From the NCBI RefSeq assembly GCF_000826655.1, contig NZ_JXJO01000011.1:236038-300037 (forward strand): a stretch of 64,000 bases of DNA, given 5' to 3'. This document shows, in pieces, positions 28,699-38,900 of this stretch; position 1 is the first letter of the stretch; each line of letters opens with the position of its first letter. Position numbers and translations under genes: made by a program. The notes beneath the pieces were generated by a model, which was not told the origin of the DNA, did not search any database, and saw nothing but the letters and a program-made list of their open reading frames with translations. The stretch is from Psychroserpens damuponensis. Its GTDB lineage: Bacteria > Bacteroidota > Bacteroidia > Flavobacteriales > Flavobacteriaceae.

Positions 28699-30063
28699 AT
28701 GATGAAAACTAAATTATACATCCTGCTTTTTTTCTTCGGAATAGTTACATTTCCGCAGAACACCTATGCGCAAGTTGATTTCAATAAGCGACCAGATGAT
28801 GATTTAGGAAATGTAGAAGATACGTTTCAAGAATATTTCTTTGAAGCCTTAAAACAAAAAGGGATTGAGAATTACCAAAAATCTGCAGATGCGCTTTTAA
28901 AATGTATTGAGATTAATGATAGCGATCCTGTATTGTATTATGAACTTGGTAAAAACTACATGCAACTTAAAAACTTTGGCGCAGCCGAAGATGCCTTTAA
29001 AGAAGCCGTATCTAAGGCTCCAAAAAACGAATGGTATTTAGATGAGCTGTATGGTGTTTACGTGCAACAAGATGATATGAATAAGGCGCTTAGAACGGTT
29101 AAGCAACTTGTAGAGTATCATCCAGATTATAAGCAAGATTTGGCATCTTTATATATACAGTTAGAAAAATATAAAGATGCATTGAAGATTTTAGACGAAA
29201 TGGACTCTAAACTAGGTTATAGTGAAGATAGAGATTATTTGCGTAATCAAATTTACAATATTACTGGTAATGATGAAGATCGTATAGAAAACCTTGAAGA
29301 ACGTGTTAAGAGTAATCCAGAAGATGAATCAAATTATCTTCGTTTAATTTATAGATACAGCGAAACAGGAGAAACTCAAAAAGCGTTTGATACAGCAAAA
29401 CGTTTACATGCATCCAACCCAGAATCACAATTGGTGCATTTAGCATTATATAAGTTTTATTTAGACGGAAATGAAACTGAAAACGCTATCAAATCTATGA
29501 AAGTAGTGTTAACAAGTTCATTTATTAAGCCAGAAGCAAAGACCAAAGTGCTCAATGATTTTGTGAAATTTGTAGGTAAAAATCCGCAATACGAATCAGA
29601 TTTGGTAGAAGTAACTGCTTTAATTAGTGATGATAAAAGTGTAAAAACGTTATTAGAATTAGGCGATTATTATTTAAAATCAAATGATAAAGCAAAAGCA
29701 TTAAGCTATTATGAAGAAGCCTTACAACAAGAACCAAATGCGTTTAAAACCATAAGAGATGTGTTGTTACTTCAAATAGATTTAAATAAAGATAAAGAAG
29801 CTGCAGCTAAAAGTAAAAACGCCTTAGATATCTTCCCGTCTCAGCCCATATTATATTTAATTAATGGTGTAGCAAATAATAAAATTAATGAGCCTAAAAA
29901 AGCGATAGAAAGCTTAGAAATAGGTCTAGATTTTTTAGTTGAGAATCCTAAAATGGAAGCAGATTTTTATAAGCAGTTAAGTGAATCTCACAAACAACTA
30001 AATAATATAAGTCAATCTCAAACGTTTGCTAAAAAGGCAGAAGCCTTATTGAAAGATCAATAA
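28699..30063 (+). CDS. TPR-repeat exported protein
   Basis: A 454-residue protein with an N-terminal signal peptide (about 1-25, ending YAQ) and tetratricopeptide repeats throughout, for example PVLYYELGKNYMQLKNFGAAEDAFKEA and KALSYYEEALQQEPNAF. It should act in the periplasm or at the outer membrane as a scaffold. It is followed three bases later by the DUF4292 lipoprotein and then an EnvC-like protein, suggesting a shared role in envelope assembly. No catalytic domain. Confidence 0.8.
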   Translation: MMKTKLYILLFFFGIVTFPQNTYAQVDFNKRPDDDLGNVEDTFQEYFFEALKQKGIENYQKSADALLKCIEINDSDPVLYYELGKNYMQLKNFGAAEDAFKEAVSKAPKNEWYLDELYGVYVQQDDMNKALRTVKQLVEYHPDYKQDLASLYIQLEKYKDALKILDEMDSKLGYSEDRDYLRNQIYNITGNDEDRIENLEERVKSNPEDESNYLRLIYRYSETGETQKAFDTAKRLHASNPESQLVHLALYKFYLDGNETENAIKSMKVVLTSSFIKPEAKTKVLNDFVKFVGKNPQYESDLVEVTALISDDKSVKTLLELGDYYLKSNDKAKALSYYEEALQQEPNAFKTIRDVLLLQIDLNKDKEAAAKSKNALDIFPSQPILYLINGVANNKINEPKKAIESLEIGLDFLVENPKMEADFYKQLSESHKQLNNISQSQTFAKKAEALLKDQ

Positions 30064-30066
30064 TTT

Positions 30067-30837
30067 ATGAGAGTATTAAAATGTTTTATAGCTTGTTCCT
30101 TCTTAGTGCTAGCAATGTCTTGTAAGTCGGCACGAAGTATAGTTGCTAATGGCAAAGTAGATGCTAAATTAACAGCAAAACAATTAATAAGAGAGAACGG
30201 AAAAAGTGAATCTAATTTTAAAACGCTTCAAGCCAAAGTGAAGATTGATATTATAGATGGACTTAAAGAATCGTCATATACGCTTAACTTAAGAATGGAG
30301 AAAGATAAAACCATTTGGCTAAATGCAACGTTAGGTTTGGCGAGAGCGATGATCACTCCAGATCGTGTTCAGTTTTATGATAAAATTAATGATCAATATT
30401 TTGATGGAGATTACAAATTATTGAGTGATTTGTTAGGTGTAGAGTTAAATTTTGAGAAAGTACAAAGCCTTTTAATTGGCGAGTCGCTTTTTGATTTGAA
30501 AGCAGACACCTACGTAATCTCTAATAATGAAACCTCTTACATTCTCCAACCCAAAAATCAAAATGCGTTGTTAGAGTTATTTTTACTGTTTAATCCATCA
30601 CATTTTAAAATGGATTCTCAGCAATTATTGCAACCTTTAAAAAAGCGTTTTCTTCAAATAGATTATACAGGGTATCAAGAAGTTGATAAAGAAGTGTTAC
30701 CGCAAAACATTAAAATTATTGCTGTAGAAGATAGTGAAGAGCTTAATGTAATAATGGAATATAAGTCGGTTTCTGTAAATGAAGAAGTACGATTTCCGTT
30801 TAGAATCCCTTCAGGTTTTGAAGAAATAATACTATAA
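30067..30837 (+). CDS. DUF4292 lipoprotein
   Basis: A 256-residue lipoprotein with lipobox LAMSCKS (Cys 19) and a fold reminiscent of LolA/LolB-type barrels: SNFKTLQAKVKIDI, ESSYTLNLRMEKDKTIWLNATLG and DRVQFYDKINDQYFDGDY. Members are found in Bacteroidota between a TPR protein and an EnvC-like gene, as here. A lipid- or lipoprotein-binding role is plausible from the fold but not shown. It abuts the next gene by one base. Confidence 0.8.
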   Translation: MRVLKCFIACSFLVLAMSCKSARSIVANGKVDAKLTAKQLIRENGKSESNFKTLQAKVKIDIIDGLKESSYTLNLRMEKDKTIWLNATLGLARAMITPDRVQFYDKINDQYFDGDYKLLSDLLGVELNFEKVQSLLIGESLFDLKADTYVISNNETSYILQPKNQNALLELFLLFNPSHFKMDSQQLLQPLKKRFLQIDYTGYQEVDKEVLPQNIKIIAVEDSEELNVIMEYKSVSVNEEVRFPFRIPSGFEEIIL

Positions 30838-30838
30838 A

Positions 30839-32056
30839 ATGCAATATAAAATTACCTACATACTGTTTCTTTTTTTTATTCTGAATTGTTTTACTTCGGA
30901 AGCACAAAGTGCTAAACAAAAAGCACTAGAGGCAAAACGAATTCAATATCAGCAAGAATTAAAGCAACTAAATGCGTTGTTGTTTACTAATAAAAAGGAA
31001 GAGAAATCGGTTGTGTCTTTAGTAGAAGATTTAAATTATAAGGTCAATGTGAGGCGTAATTTAATTAAAGTCACAAACGATCAAGCCAATCTATTAACTC
31101 GTGAAATTAATGCCAATCAAAACGAGATTTCGAGTTTAAGAAATCAATTAACAGCACTTAAAAAGGACTATTCTGAAATGATAGTCAAATCGTATAAAAA
31201 CAAATCTGAGCAAAGTCGTGTGATGTTTTTATTGTCATCTGATGATTTTAAACAAGCTTACAAGCGGCTTCAATACATCAAACAATACGCAGATTATCAA
31301 AAAGAGCAAGGCGATTTAATAAAAGGAAAAACTACAAAACTCCAAGAATTAAATACAGATTTATTGCGACAAAAAGCAGACAAAGACAAACTCATCGTAG
31401 AAAATAGAACAGCTAAAAAAGAGTTAGAAAAAGAACTTAAGGAGCAAGATAAACTCATGGCTTCTATTAGGCAGAATTTAAGCTCCTATGCTTCAAAAAT
31501 TAAAAAGAAGCAGCAAGATATTGATGCTATTGATAGAGAGATTAATAAATTAATTAGAGAAGCCATAGCAGCCTCTAATAAAAAAGCGGGTAAATCAACA
31601 TCTTCAAAAGGATTTGCATTAACACCAGAAGCCAAATTAATTGCTAAAAACTTTATTTCTAATAAGGGGAAACTGCCTTGGCCAGTTGCAAAAGGTGTAG
31701 TAAAAGTACGTTTTGGTACACAGCCATCTCTAATTGATCCTTCAGTTAAAATAAATCGTAATGGAGTGCGTATTGCTACAGAGCGAAATGCAAAAGTAAG
31801 AGCTGTTTTTGAAGGCGAGGTGCTAGCTGTTGCAGGTCAAAAAAATTCAAATCCAACAGTGCTAATTAGGCATGGTAATTACATCACAGCGTATAGAAAT
31901 TTATCAAAAGTATACGTGCGTAAAGGCGATAAAATAATGGCTAAGCAAGAAATAGGAGAGGTGTTTACCAACAACGAGGGAGAAACAATGCTTGGTTTTG
32001 GTGTTTTTAAAGATTCAAAACCTGAAAATCCAGCAGGTTGGATTTACAAAATGTAA
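30839..32056 (+). CDS. EnvC-like murein hydrolase activator (degenerate M23 domain)
   Basis: A 405-residue periplasmic protein: signal peptide (about 1-22), a long coiled coil (about 25-260) and a C-terminal LytM/M23 fold (about 280-405, RFGTQPS, NRNGVRIATERNAKVRAVFEGEV, IRHGNYITAYRNLSKVYV). The zinc ligands of active M23 peptidases are missing at the HxxxD and HxH positions (only one His remains in RHGN), so it is likely an amidase activator like EnvC rather than an endopeptidase. It ends inside the first of three 40-bp tandem repeats, whose hairpin contains the stop codon. Confidence 0.85.
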   Translation: MQYKITYILFLFFILNCFTSEAQSAKQKALEAKRIQYQQELKQLNALLFTNKKEEKSVVSLVEDLNYKVNVRRNLIKVTNDQANLLTREINANQNEISSLRNQLTALKKDYSEMIVKSYKNKSEQSRVMFLLSSDDFKQAYKRLQYIKQYADYQKEQGDLIKGKTTKLQELNTDLLRQKADKDKLIVENRTAKKELEKELKEQDKLMASIRQNLSSYASKIKKKQQDIDAIDREINKLIREAIAASNKKAGKSTSSKGFALTPEAKLIAKNFISNKGKLPWPVAKGVVKVRFGTQPSLIDPSVKINRNGVRIATERNAKVRAVFEGEVLAVAGQKNSNPTVLIRHGNYITAYRNLSKVYVRKGDKIMAKQEIGEVFTNNEGETMLGFGVFKDSKPENPAGWIYKM

Positions 32057-32158
32057 TAACATTTTGAAACACTTTTAGAGGATTTACAAAATGTAATAAC
32101 ATTTTGAAACACTTTTAGAGGATTTACAAAATGTAATAACGTTTTGAAACACTTTTAA
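32041..32158. repeat. Three tandem 40-bp repeats overlapping the EnvC-like stop codon
   Basis: Units at 32041-32080, 32081-32120 and 32121-32158 are nearly identical. Each contains CAAAATG-TAATAA-CATTTTG, a 7-bp hairpin. In unit 1 the loop carries the gene's TAA stop. Unit 3 has one change (CGTTTTG) that still allows G-U pairing. Confidence 0.9.
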
Positions 32159-32187
32159 GTTGGACTCATAAAATGTGGTCAGATGTC

Positions 32188-32215
32188 GTCATTCTGAACT
32201 TGTTTTCAGAATCTC
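32188..32215 (+). repeat. Partial copy of the GTCATTC intergenic element
   Basis: GTCATTCTGAA...TTCAGAATCTC forms a perfect 8-bp hairpin (32191-32198 with 32205-32212). It belongs to the element family at 55381. Confidence 0.6.
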
Positions 32216-32221
32216 ATTTAT

Positions 32222-32731
32222 CTAAACAAACAAAGCTTTTAACTCAGTAGCATCTGCAGCTTTCATTTTACCAGCAACAACCAAACTTAGTTGTTTACGA
32301 CGCAATGCTGCATCAAAACGTTCTTTTTCTAATTGTGTTTCTGGTAAGAGTTCTGGGACTCTTACAGGACGACCGGTTTCATCAACTGCAACAAAGGTGT
32401 AAATAGCTTCATTAGCTTTGATACATTCACCAGATTCACGATCTTCTATCCAAACATCCATATAAACTTCCATAGAGCTAGTAAAGGCTCTAGATACTTT
32501 AGCCTCAACAGTCACAACGCTTCCTAAAGGAATAGAGCGATTAAAAGCCACGTGATTAACAGAGGCTGTAACTACAATTCTTCTACTATGACGACGTGCA
32601 GCAATACTCGCAGCACGATCCATACGCGCTAATAATTCACCACCAAATAGATTGTTTATTGGGTTGGTTTCACTTGGTAAAACCAAATCTGTCATAATGG
32701 TTTTAGACTGAAATGCTGTTCTTGGTTCCAT
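32222..32731 (-). CDS. Acyl-CoA thioesterase (hotdog fold)
   Basis: A 169-residue single-hotdog thioesterase of the acyl-CoA hydrolase family (YciA/BFIT type), hydrolysing acyl-CoAs in the cytosol. Characteristic are NPINNLFGGELLARMDRAA with the catalytic Asp/Asn region, VTASVNHVAF, and the SVVTVEAKVSRAFTSSMEVYMDVW strands. A TACCTTTG -7 box on the minus strand lies at 32788-32795, and a CTTCGGAA octamer lies between it and the start. Chain-length preference cannot be read. Confidence 0.9.
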   Translation of the reverse strand: MEPRTAFQSKTIMTDLVLPSETNPINNLFGGELLARMDRAASIAARRHSRRIVVTASVNHVAFNRSIPLGSVVTVEAKVSRAFTSSMEVYMDVWIEDRESGECIKANEAIYTFVAVDETGRPVRVPELLPETQLEKERFDAALRRKQLSLVVAGKMKAADATELKALFV

Positions 32732-32787
32732 AAATTGGGAGTTTTAAAATTTCCGAAGCACAAAAAATCATGCTTAATTTAAGAATG

Positions 32788-32795
32788 CAAAGGTA
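32788..32795 (-). promoter_or_regulatory. -7 box of the thioesterase gene
   Basis: TACCTTTG on the minus strand matches TAnnTTTG fully, about 56 bases before the ATG. Confidence 0.55.
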
Positions 32796-32851
32796 AGATG
32801 AATTTGTCGCTTAGATGCGCTATTTAAGGTTTTGTTAAATGAAAATTACGA

Positions 32852-32929
32852 TGTCATATAGAAGAAGGAACGATTGAAGAATCTAAGAAAGTCTAACAAT
32901 TAGATGCTTCACTATGGCATTGAATGACA
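32852..32929. repeat. 78-bp palindromic intergenic element, copy 1 (diverged)
   Basis: Begins TGTCAT and ends GAATGACA, with GAAGAATCT at 32876 and GATGCTT inside. The same order of blocks and the same total length (78) occur at 55381-55458. It fills most of the gap between two leftward genes. Confidence 0.55.
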
Positions 32930-32938
32930 GACATAATA

Positions 32939-33877
32939 CTAATCCAGAGCCTTAACCAACAACCAAGCATCACTATTTTGAGTGCGTTTAATGGTGCGTA
33001 AAGCATTTAGAGCTTCAATTCTATCAGTATGACTTGAGTAAACGACTTCATGAAGTCCGTAACGGTTAACACCAATTTTACGAGCTTTAAAACCTTTATC
33101 TCTTAGTTGTTGCACTTTTTTATCAGAATTTGCTTCTACACGAAATGCACCAGCAATGATATGGTAATTTCCAATTTTTTTCTCTACTTGCAGTGTCGCA
33201 GCAGGTAAGGGACTTTCGATTATAAAAGTAGCTTCTTGCACTTTTGCATCGAGTTGTACATTAGCTTCTTCTTGTGCAATTTGATTGTGAGAATCTACTT
33301 GTTTTCCGTAGTAATTAGAAGCAAAAAAACCTCCAGCCGTTAAAAATATTAAACCAATGGCTGCATATTTAAGGTATGGTCTAGACTTACGTTTTTCTGG
33401 AGTAATCGCTATAGGAATCACTTTTTCTACGGCTTCTACTGTTTCTTTATGTATAGCTCTTGTAACTTCAACCGTTTTAAATTGAGACAAACCAAAAGCA
33501 TCAGTAAGGTAATTAATATGGCTTGAAGGCTCAAAATTGATATGACCTTCCTTATTTAATATTAAATCTCCAATATTAGAAAGTTCAATGGTTTCGCCTT
33601 CAACTAAATAAGATTTTATAGATTTTACTTGTTTGGCAATTTTTTCTACAGCAACGAGGTAGGGAACTTTTTCAACTTCAGCAATGTAGTTAGCCAAAAG
33701 GCCATCATTAGTTTGCAATTGCTCATTAAAAGATAATGCCTTTTTTGGAGGATAAAAAGATTGTGTGTTTTCGTTTAATTTTGCTGATACACGATGTGTT
33801 AAAAATGCTCCAAACTGAGGCACAATAACACAATCATATCTATATAATAAATCGCTGATGTAAGTTTCTAATTGCAT
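32939..33877 (-). CDS. HU-like (CCDC81-type) and SPOR domain protein
   Basis: A 312-residue protein of a Bacteroidota family: N-terminal HU/IHF-like domain in two parts (YISDLLYRYDCVIVPQFGAFLTHR; then VAVEKIAKQVKSIK and ELSNIGDLILNKEGHINFEP), a single membrane helix at about 168-187, and a C-terminal SPOR domain (NYHIIAGAFRVEANSDKKVQQLRDKGF) that should bind denuded septal peptidoglycan. It may link the cell-wall division site to a cytosolic partner. A TAACTTTG box ends five bases before the ATG, suggesting a leaderless transcript. Confidence 0.85.
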   Translation of the reverse strand: MQLETYISDLLYRYDCVIVPQFGAFLTHRVSAKLNENTQSFYPPKKALSFNEQLQTNDGLLANYIAEVEKVPYLVAVEKIAKQVKSIKSYLVEGETIELSNIGDLILNKEGHINFEPSSHINYLTDAFGLSQFKTVEVTRAIHKETVEAVEKVIPIAITPEKRKSRPYLKYAAIGLIFLTAGGFFASNYYGKQVDSHNQIAQEEANVQLDAKVQEATFIIESPLPAATLQVEKKIGNYHIIAGAFRVEANSDKKVQQLRDKGFKARKIGVNRYGLHEVVYSSHTDRIEALNALRTIKRTQNSDAWLLVKALD

Positions 33878-33882
33878 AAAAA

Positions 33883-33890
33883 CAAAGTTA
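33883..33890 (-). promoter_or_regulatory. -7 box abutting the HU-SPOR start
   Basis: TAACTTTG on the minus strand, five T bases, then the ATG at 33877. Full match to TAnnTTTG. Confidence 0.5.
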
Positions 33891-34053
33891 AAAATTTTTT
33901 ATTGTGAATAAAATCTCATCGCGAGTAGTTATTAACAGATGTGATTTGGATTTTTATTTATCTAAAATTCATGAGTTTACTTTATAAAAAAAAAAATTAA
34001 AGCGCTTCATAATCTAAAATTTCGTTTCTTGCATGTAGAAAATAGACTATAAA

Positions 34054-35169
34054 ATGACAGATGAAGAACTAATTTATGTTTTAGCATTGCAACATGTGCC
34101 TAAAGTAGGAGATATTACGGCTAAAAAACTAATTAATCATTGTGGTTCTTCGGAAGGTGTTTTGAAAGAAACAAAATTTAATCTATTAAAAATTGATGGG
34201 ATAGGAGCCACAACAATTAAAGGGCTTTTTGATCCTGTACATATTAAAGAAGCCGAAAAGGAACTACAATTTATTAAAGACAACGGCATTAAATGTCTGT
34301 ATTTTACAGGTGAAGACTATCCTGAACGATTAAAACATTGTATAGATAGCCCAATTTTATTATTTCAAGTTGGCAATGTCAATCTCAAACAAAAACGCAT
34401 TATCAGTGTTATTGGTACGCGTAAAATAACGACCTATGGTGTTGCGTTTTGCGAAAAACTCGTTGAACAACTCGTGCCATATGATCCTATTATTGTTTCT
34501 GGGTTTGCCTACGGAACAGATATTACAGCACAAAAAGCTGCAATTAAACATAAGCTTCAAACTATTGGTTGTTTAGCGCATGGGTTGAATCAAATTTATC
34601 CAAAAACGCACAAAAGGTATATGACCGAAATTGAAGAACATGGAGGATTTCTTACCGATTTTTGGAGCTCAGACCCTTTTGATCGTAATAATTTTTTAAA
34701 ACGAAACCGTATTATTGCTGGTATGAGTGAAGCAACGATTGTAATAGAATCTGCCGAAAAAGGAGGTAGTCTCGTTACAGCAGATATTGCTAATTCTTAT
34801 GGTAAAGATGTGTTTGCAGTGCCTGGTCGTGCAAACGATAGTCAAAGTATAGGTTGTAATAATTTGATAAAAACACAGCAGGCTCATTTATTGTCCAACC
34901 CAATGGATGTTCCGTATTTACTTAATTGGCAATTAGATAGTGCGACAGGTTCATTAAATAAACCTGCAATTCAAAAACAGTTATTTGTGGAGTTAAATCA
35001 AGACGAAAAACGCATTTATAATTTTTTAAAAGATAAAGATGCGCAGTTATTAGATGTAATTGCGATACAATGCAAGCTTCCAAGTTTTAAAGTGGCAGGT
35101 ATTTTATTAACTATGGAATTAAAAGGTGTGACTCGACCTTTGCCAGGAAAATTGTTTGAACTGGTTTAG
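34054..35169 (+). CDS. dprA: DNA-processing protein DprA
   Basis: Binds incoming single-stranded DNA and loads RecA during natural transformation. The 371-residue protein has an N-terminal helix-hairpin-helix/SAM-like part, the Rossmann-like core (SVIGTRKITTYG, VSGFAYGTDITAQKAA, GLNQIYPKTH, ETAATIVIESAEKGGS-like region, VFAVPGRANDSQSIGCN) and a C-terminal winged helix. A CTTCGGAA octamer lies inside it at 34148. It is the only competence-linked gene seen here; dprA is widespread also in species not known to be competent. Confidence 0.95.
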   Translation: MTDEELIYVLALQHVPKVGDITAKKLINHCGSSEGVLKETKFNLLKIDGIGATTIKGLFDPVHIKEAEKELQFIKDNGIKCLYFTGEDYPERLKHCIDSPILLFQVGNVNLKQKRIISVIGTRKITTYGVAFCEKLVEQLVPYDPIIVSGFAYGTDITAQKAAIKHKLQTIGCLAHGLNQIYPKTHKRYMTEIEEHGGFLTDFWSSDPFDRNNFLKRNRIIAGMSEATIVIESAEKGGSLVTADIANSYGKDVFAVPGRANDSQSIGCNNLIKTQQAHLLSNPMDVPYLLNWQLDSATGSLNKPAIQKQLFVELNQDEKRIYNFLKDKDAQLLDVIAIQCKLPSFKVAGILLTMELKGVTRPLPGKLFELV

Positions 35170-35963
35170 TTGATGTGCCTAATTTGTTAAAAGTATATTA
35201 TTAAATTATTTGAATACAGATATATACGCGCCAAATGTTTCAAAATGTTCTAGGTGGTTAGGTTCTAATGGCTAATATATTGTGGGTTTTGTTGAATGTA
35301 TAGGTACAATGGTTGTAACGTTCTCTTTCCGAAGAAAATCATAAGATTATTAAATTGATGCTACTTTAGGTTCGTCCTATATACAGGATTTACGAGCAAT
35401 ATTCACCTTTATAATGCGGTGGAGTTTATATAACTTCTAATGTGCCACAGATGGTTTTGGTTTTGGTTTTTTTTTGATGCTAAGGTGATTTTGAAGTTAT
35501 TAGATACTTCCTTTAAAGAAAAACAATATGCAAGAGTTTGTTTAAAGAAGATGTCGTTTGAAAATTACATTAAAACGGAATTTTCTTACATGTCAACTAA
35601 TTTATTTTGGGTGTTGAGTTATCTAGCTCATTTTTGCAGTCCCAAATTTAAATGTATTTAGAATGATATTCATAAAGTGTATGTTTTTATGTAAATATTA
35701 TTTCAAAATATTTTTTTCTATAACAGACCTATGAAAACATTTTTACAGTTCGTTTTTTCTTTTGATTTGTCAAAGAAAAACACTTATCACCCTCTCTTTT
35801 TTATTAAACCTGCTTTTATTGAAGTAAACAGTAACTACAGTATTACTTATTTGAGTTAATACTATAAATATGGTTACACCATCCCTAATTAAAATATATT
35901 AAAAATTGTTGTTTTACCTCATAATCGTATTGGTGAAACTAGATATAAAATAAAACCCTAATT
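35170..35963. other. Long intergenic region with a trpS-like fragment
   Basis: 794 bases with no convincing gene. A 73-codon frame at 35440-35661 and a 42-codon frame at 35731-35859 lack recognisable features. The region contains a 31-bp exact match to trpS (35308-35338) with weaker similarity on its left side, and one CTTCGGAA octamer. The right end should hold the promoter of the next gene. Confidence 0.6.
35308..35338. repeat. 31-bp exact copy of an internal trpS segment
   Basis: Identical to 39448-39478 inside trpS and in the same orientation. The minus-strand translation contains SERERYNH, as in TrpS. Similarity continues weakly leftward to about 35291. Confidence 0.85.
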
Positions 35964-38900
35964 ATGAAGTTAAAAACCACACGACATTTACAACGTAATC
36001 GTTTATTTGAGTTTTTTATTTTAACCATTTTACTGTGTCTTCCTAGTATTGTTTTAAGTCAAACGGTAACCAATGTGTTCCCTACACGAGTAACTACAAG
36101 TAGTAAAGTTACTATTATTGGTACTGGATTTACAGCAGCCATGAGAGATGAGATAAGATTAAATGGAAGTGAAAGCTCTTCTGTATTAAGCTCAAGAACT
36201 CTAGTTAGCGATACCGAAATGACTTTTGTGATTACTATTAATAGTAGCTCTAATAGTAATAGAACGCTTTCAATTTCTGGTGTATCGTTTAGCTCTGGAG
36301 TTGCTAACAGTATTAATTATATAGCTCCAGTTTCTAAATCTTTAGGATCATCGAGTGAGAATATAGTTAAAGAAGTCTATACCACATGGGACCAAAACAA
36401 TGATGGAGTTGGTTTTTGGAAATCATCAGATTGGAGTTCATCTTCTAGTGCTTCTGGAAAAGAAACTTGGCCAAATGATAACCATGACTTGTTAGGATTT
36501 AAAATGAACTATGGAAGCGGTGATATTATCTTTTCAACAGGTGTCGATGATGCTTTACTAGAAAGTGAATTATTGGATCTAGGAGTTGATATATCTGATA
36601 ATACAGTATATAATAGTCAGGTTTTTAATGCCTATTCTTCTAATGGTGTTAGTGGAACGCCTAATTCGTCTAATTATTTAGCAATGGCAGATAAAATTGA
36701 CAATCATATTAATAATAGAGTCTTAAATAGTGGTGTGTTAGCTACTGTTTACGATGTTATTATTGACGGTGTCAATGGTTTAGATATGGGTACAGGAATT
36801 ACTAATTTCAATAAAAATGCAGATATCAAGTTTTTTAGTGGAAATGGGCAAGTTGGAGCTCTTGATGATACTCCAGATTTAATAATAACACAGATGGCAC
36901 AACCAGGAGGAAGTGATGTATATTACTATTCGGATATTGATGGTAATGTTGTAGGAACACCTATTAAACTTGCATTTGGAAGTAGTTCTAAATTATATGA
37001 ATGGAGATTAGATTTGTATAGATTAGATTTATCATCTGGAGTAACATATGAAAATTCATATCCGGTTCATGAGTCGTTTGGTACTCAAGAACACAGACCT
37101 TTTAGAATGGCTGCTTTTAAACTCGAAGATTTTGGTTTGAACACTTCTAATATTACCGATGTTAATAGTATTAATATGGGAGCTGGTGGATCTTCTGATA
37201 TGGCTTTTATGGCTTACAATAAGGCTGCTTTTGAAATTAAATCACCTCAAATTGATCAGGCTCCTGTATCTAGATATGTTTGTAGACTTCCTACAATTTC
37301 AGCATTAAATTTTAATGCTTTTGGAATTGTTGATGATCCTACAGGAGATTCGGGTGAAACTATATCATATCAATGGTACGAGAATTATCAACCAATAACA
37401 TCTGAAACATCAACTTCTTTTACAATTCCTTCAGGTTTATCGGCAAGTGATTTAACAAATTTAGTTTATAAGGTAAGGATCAAAAATGAGTATGGAGCCA
37501 TTGATGTTCCTTTTACCGTTAGTGAAGGAGGAACTCCTACATATTGGAATGGTACAAATTGGGTACTAGCGCCTATTTATTCAGAAATTACTATTAATCA
37601 GGAAGATAAAAATTTGATTTTTACCGATGATTATAATCAAACTGGTGATTTAGTAGGTTGCGATTGTACAGTGCCAGCAGGTAAAGATGTTGTTATTCCA
37701 TCAGGATCAACTATTAAGCTTTATAATAATATAACCGTTGAACCTGAAATACCTTCATATACAGATGACGACGGTAATATTGTGCCTTTTGTACAAGCAG
37801 GAACCTTTACTTTAGAGGATGATGCTAGCTTAATACAGATTAAAAATGTTACTACAAATGAAAATAGTGGTGCAATTAAAGTTAAAAGAACAGTAGAGGC
37901 TAGTACTTTGCATCCAAACGATTATGTGTATTGGTCTTCACCTGTTGCCAATTTCAATGTTTCAGGTATTTCAAATATGCCTGCATATCAGTGGAGCGTA
38001 AACCAGACTAATGCTAATGGGCAATCAGGCGATTGGGTAGCTGCAGGAAATACAGCCATGGCTACTGGTGAAGGTTATATCATAAGGATAGATAATGACG
38101 CTGTATCTACTGGTTTTACATCTAATTTTGTTGGTGTGCCAAATAACGGAAGCATTGATGTTGAGGTATTTAAAACCACTGGCTTTGTAGCCGATGAAGA
38201 CAATAAAAACTGGAATTTAATTGGGAATCCTTACCCTTCTGCTTTAAATGTAAATGATTTTATTCTCCATAATCCTACAATTGAAGGTCGTGTGGATTTA
38301 TGGTTGCATAATACAGAGGTTTCAAATTCTGTAGACAATCCGTTTTATGAGGATTTCTCATATAATTATGGGAATCAATATGTAACTTACAATGGTGTTG
38401 GAGCTTCAAATCCTGATGATCAATTTGATGGAAATATTGCGTCAGGACAAGGGTTTTTTGTAAATGTTGACAGTGCTTCGCCTAATACGAGTTTAGTAAG
38501 TTTTACAAACGATATGCGTTATGGTAGTGGAGAAAGTGCTTATGATAATTCGCAGTTTTTTAGAAGCAACTCTGAAACGACTACTGCACCTGAAGAAAAG
38601 CAATTAGTGTGGTTAAGTTTAGTAAATGAAAGTAATATGTCGTCTAGTACTTTAATAGGTTATGTAGATGGAGCAACAAATGAAAAAGATAGATTATACG
38701 ATGCAATTACTAATAGTGATGGGTTTAGTTTGTATTCTATGATAGCTGAAGATCATATGGTCATACAAGGTCGTCCTTTGCCATTTGATGAAAGTGATAC
38801 GGTACCTTTAGGTTTTGAGTTAATTGAAAACGGGATTTATAAAATTGGTATTGATAATTTAAAAGGAAGTACGTTTTTAGATGATACACAAAGTATATAT

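Noticed and set aside
35440..35661. 73-codon frame as a gene
   Set aside because: Composition is intergenic, there is no signal, motif or ribosome site, and it lies beside a decayed trpS fragment.
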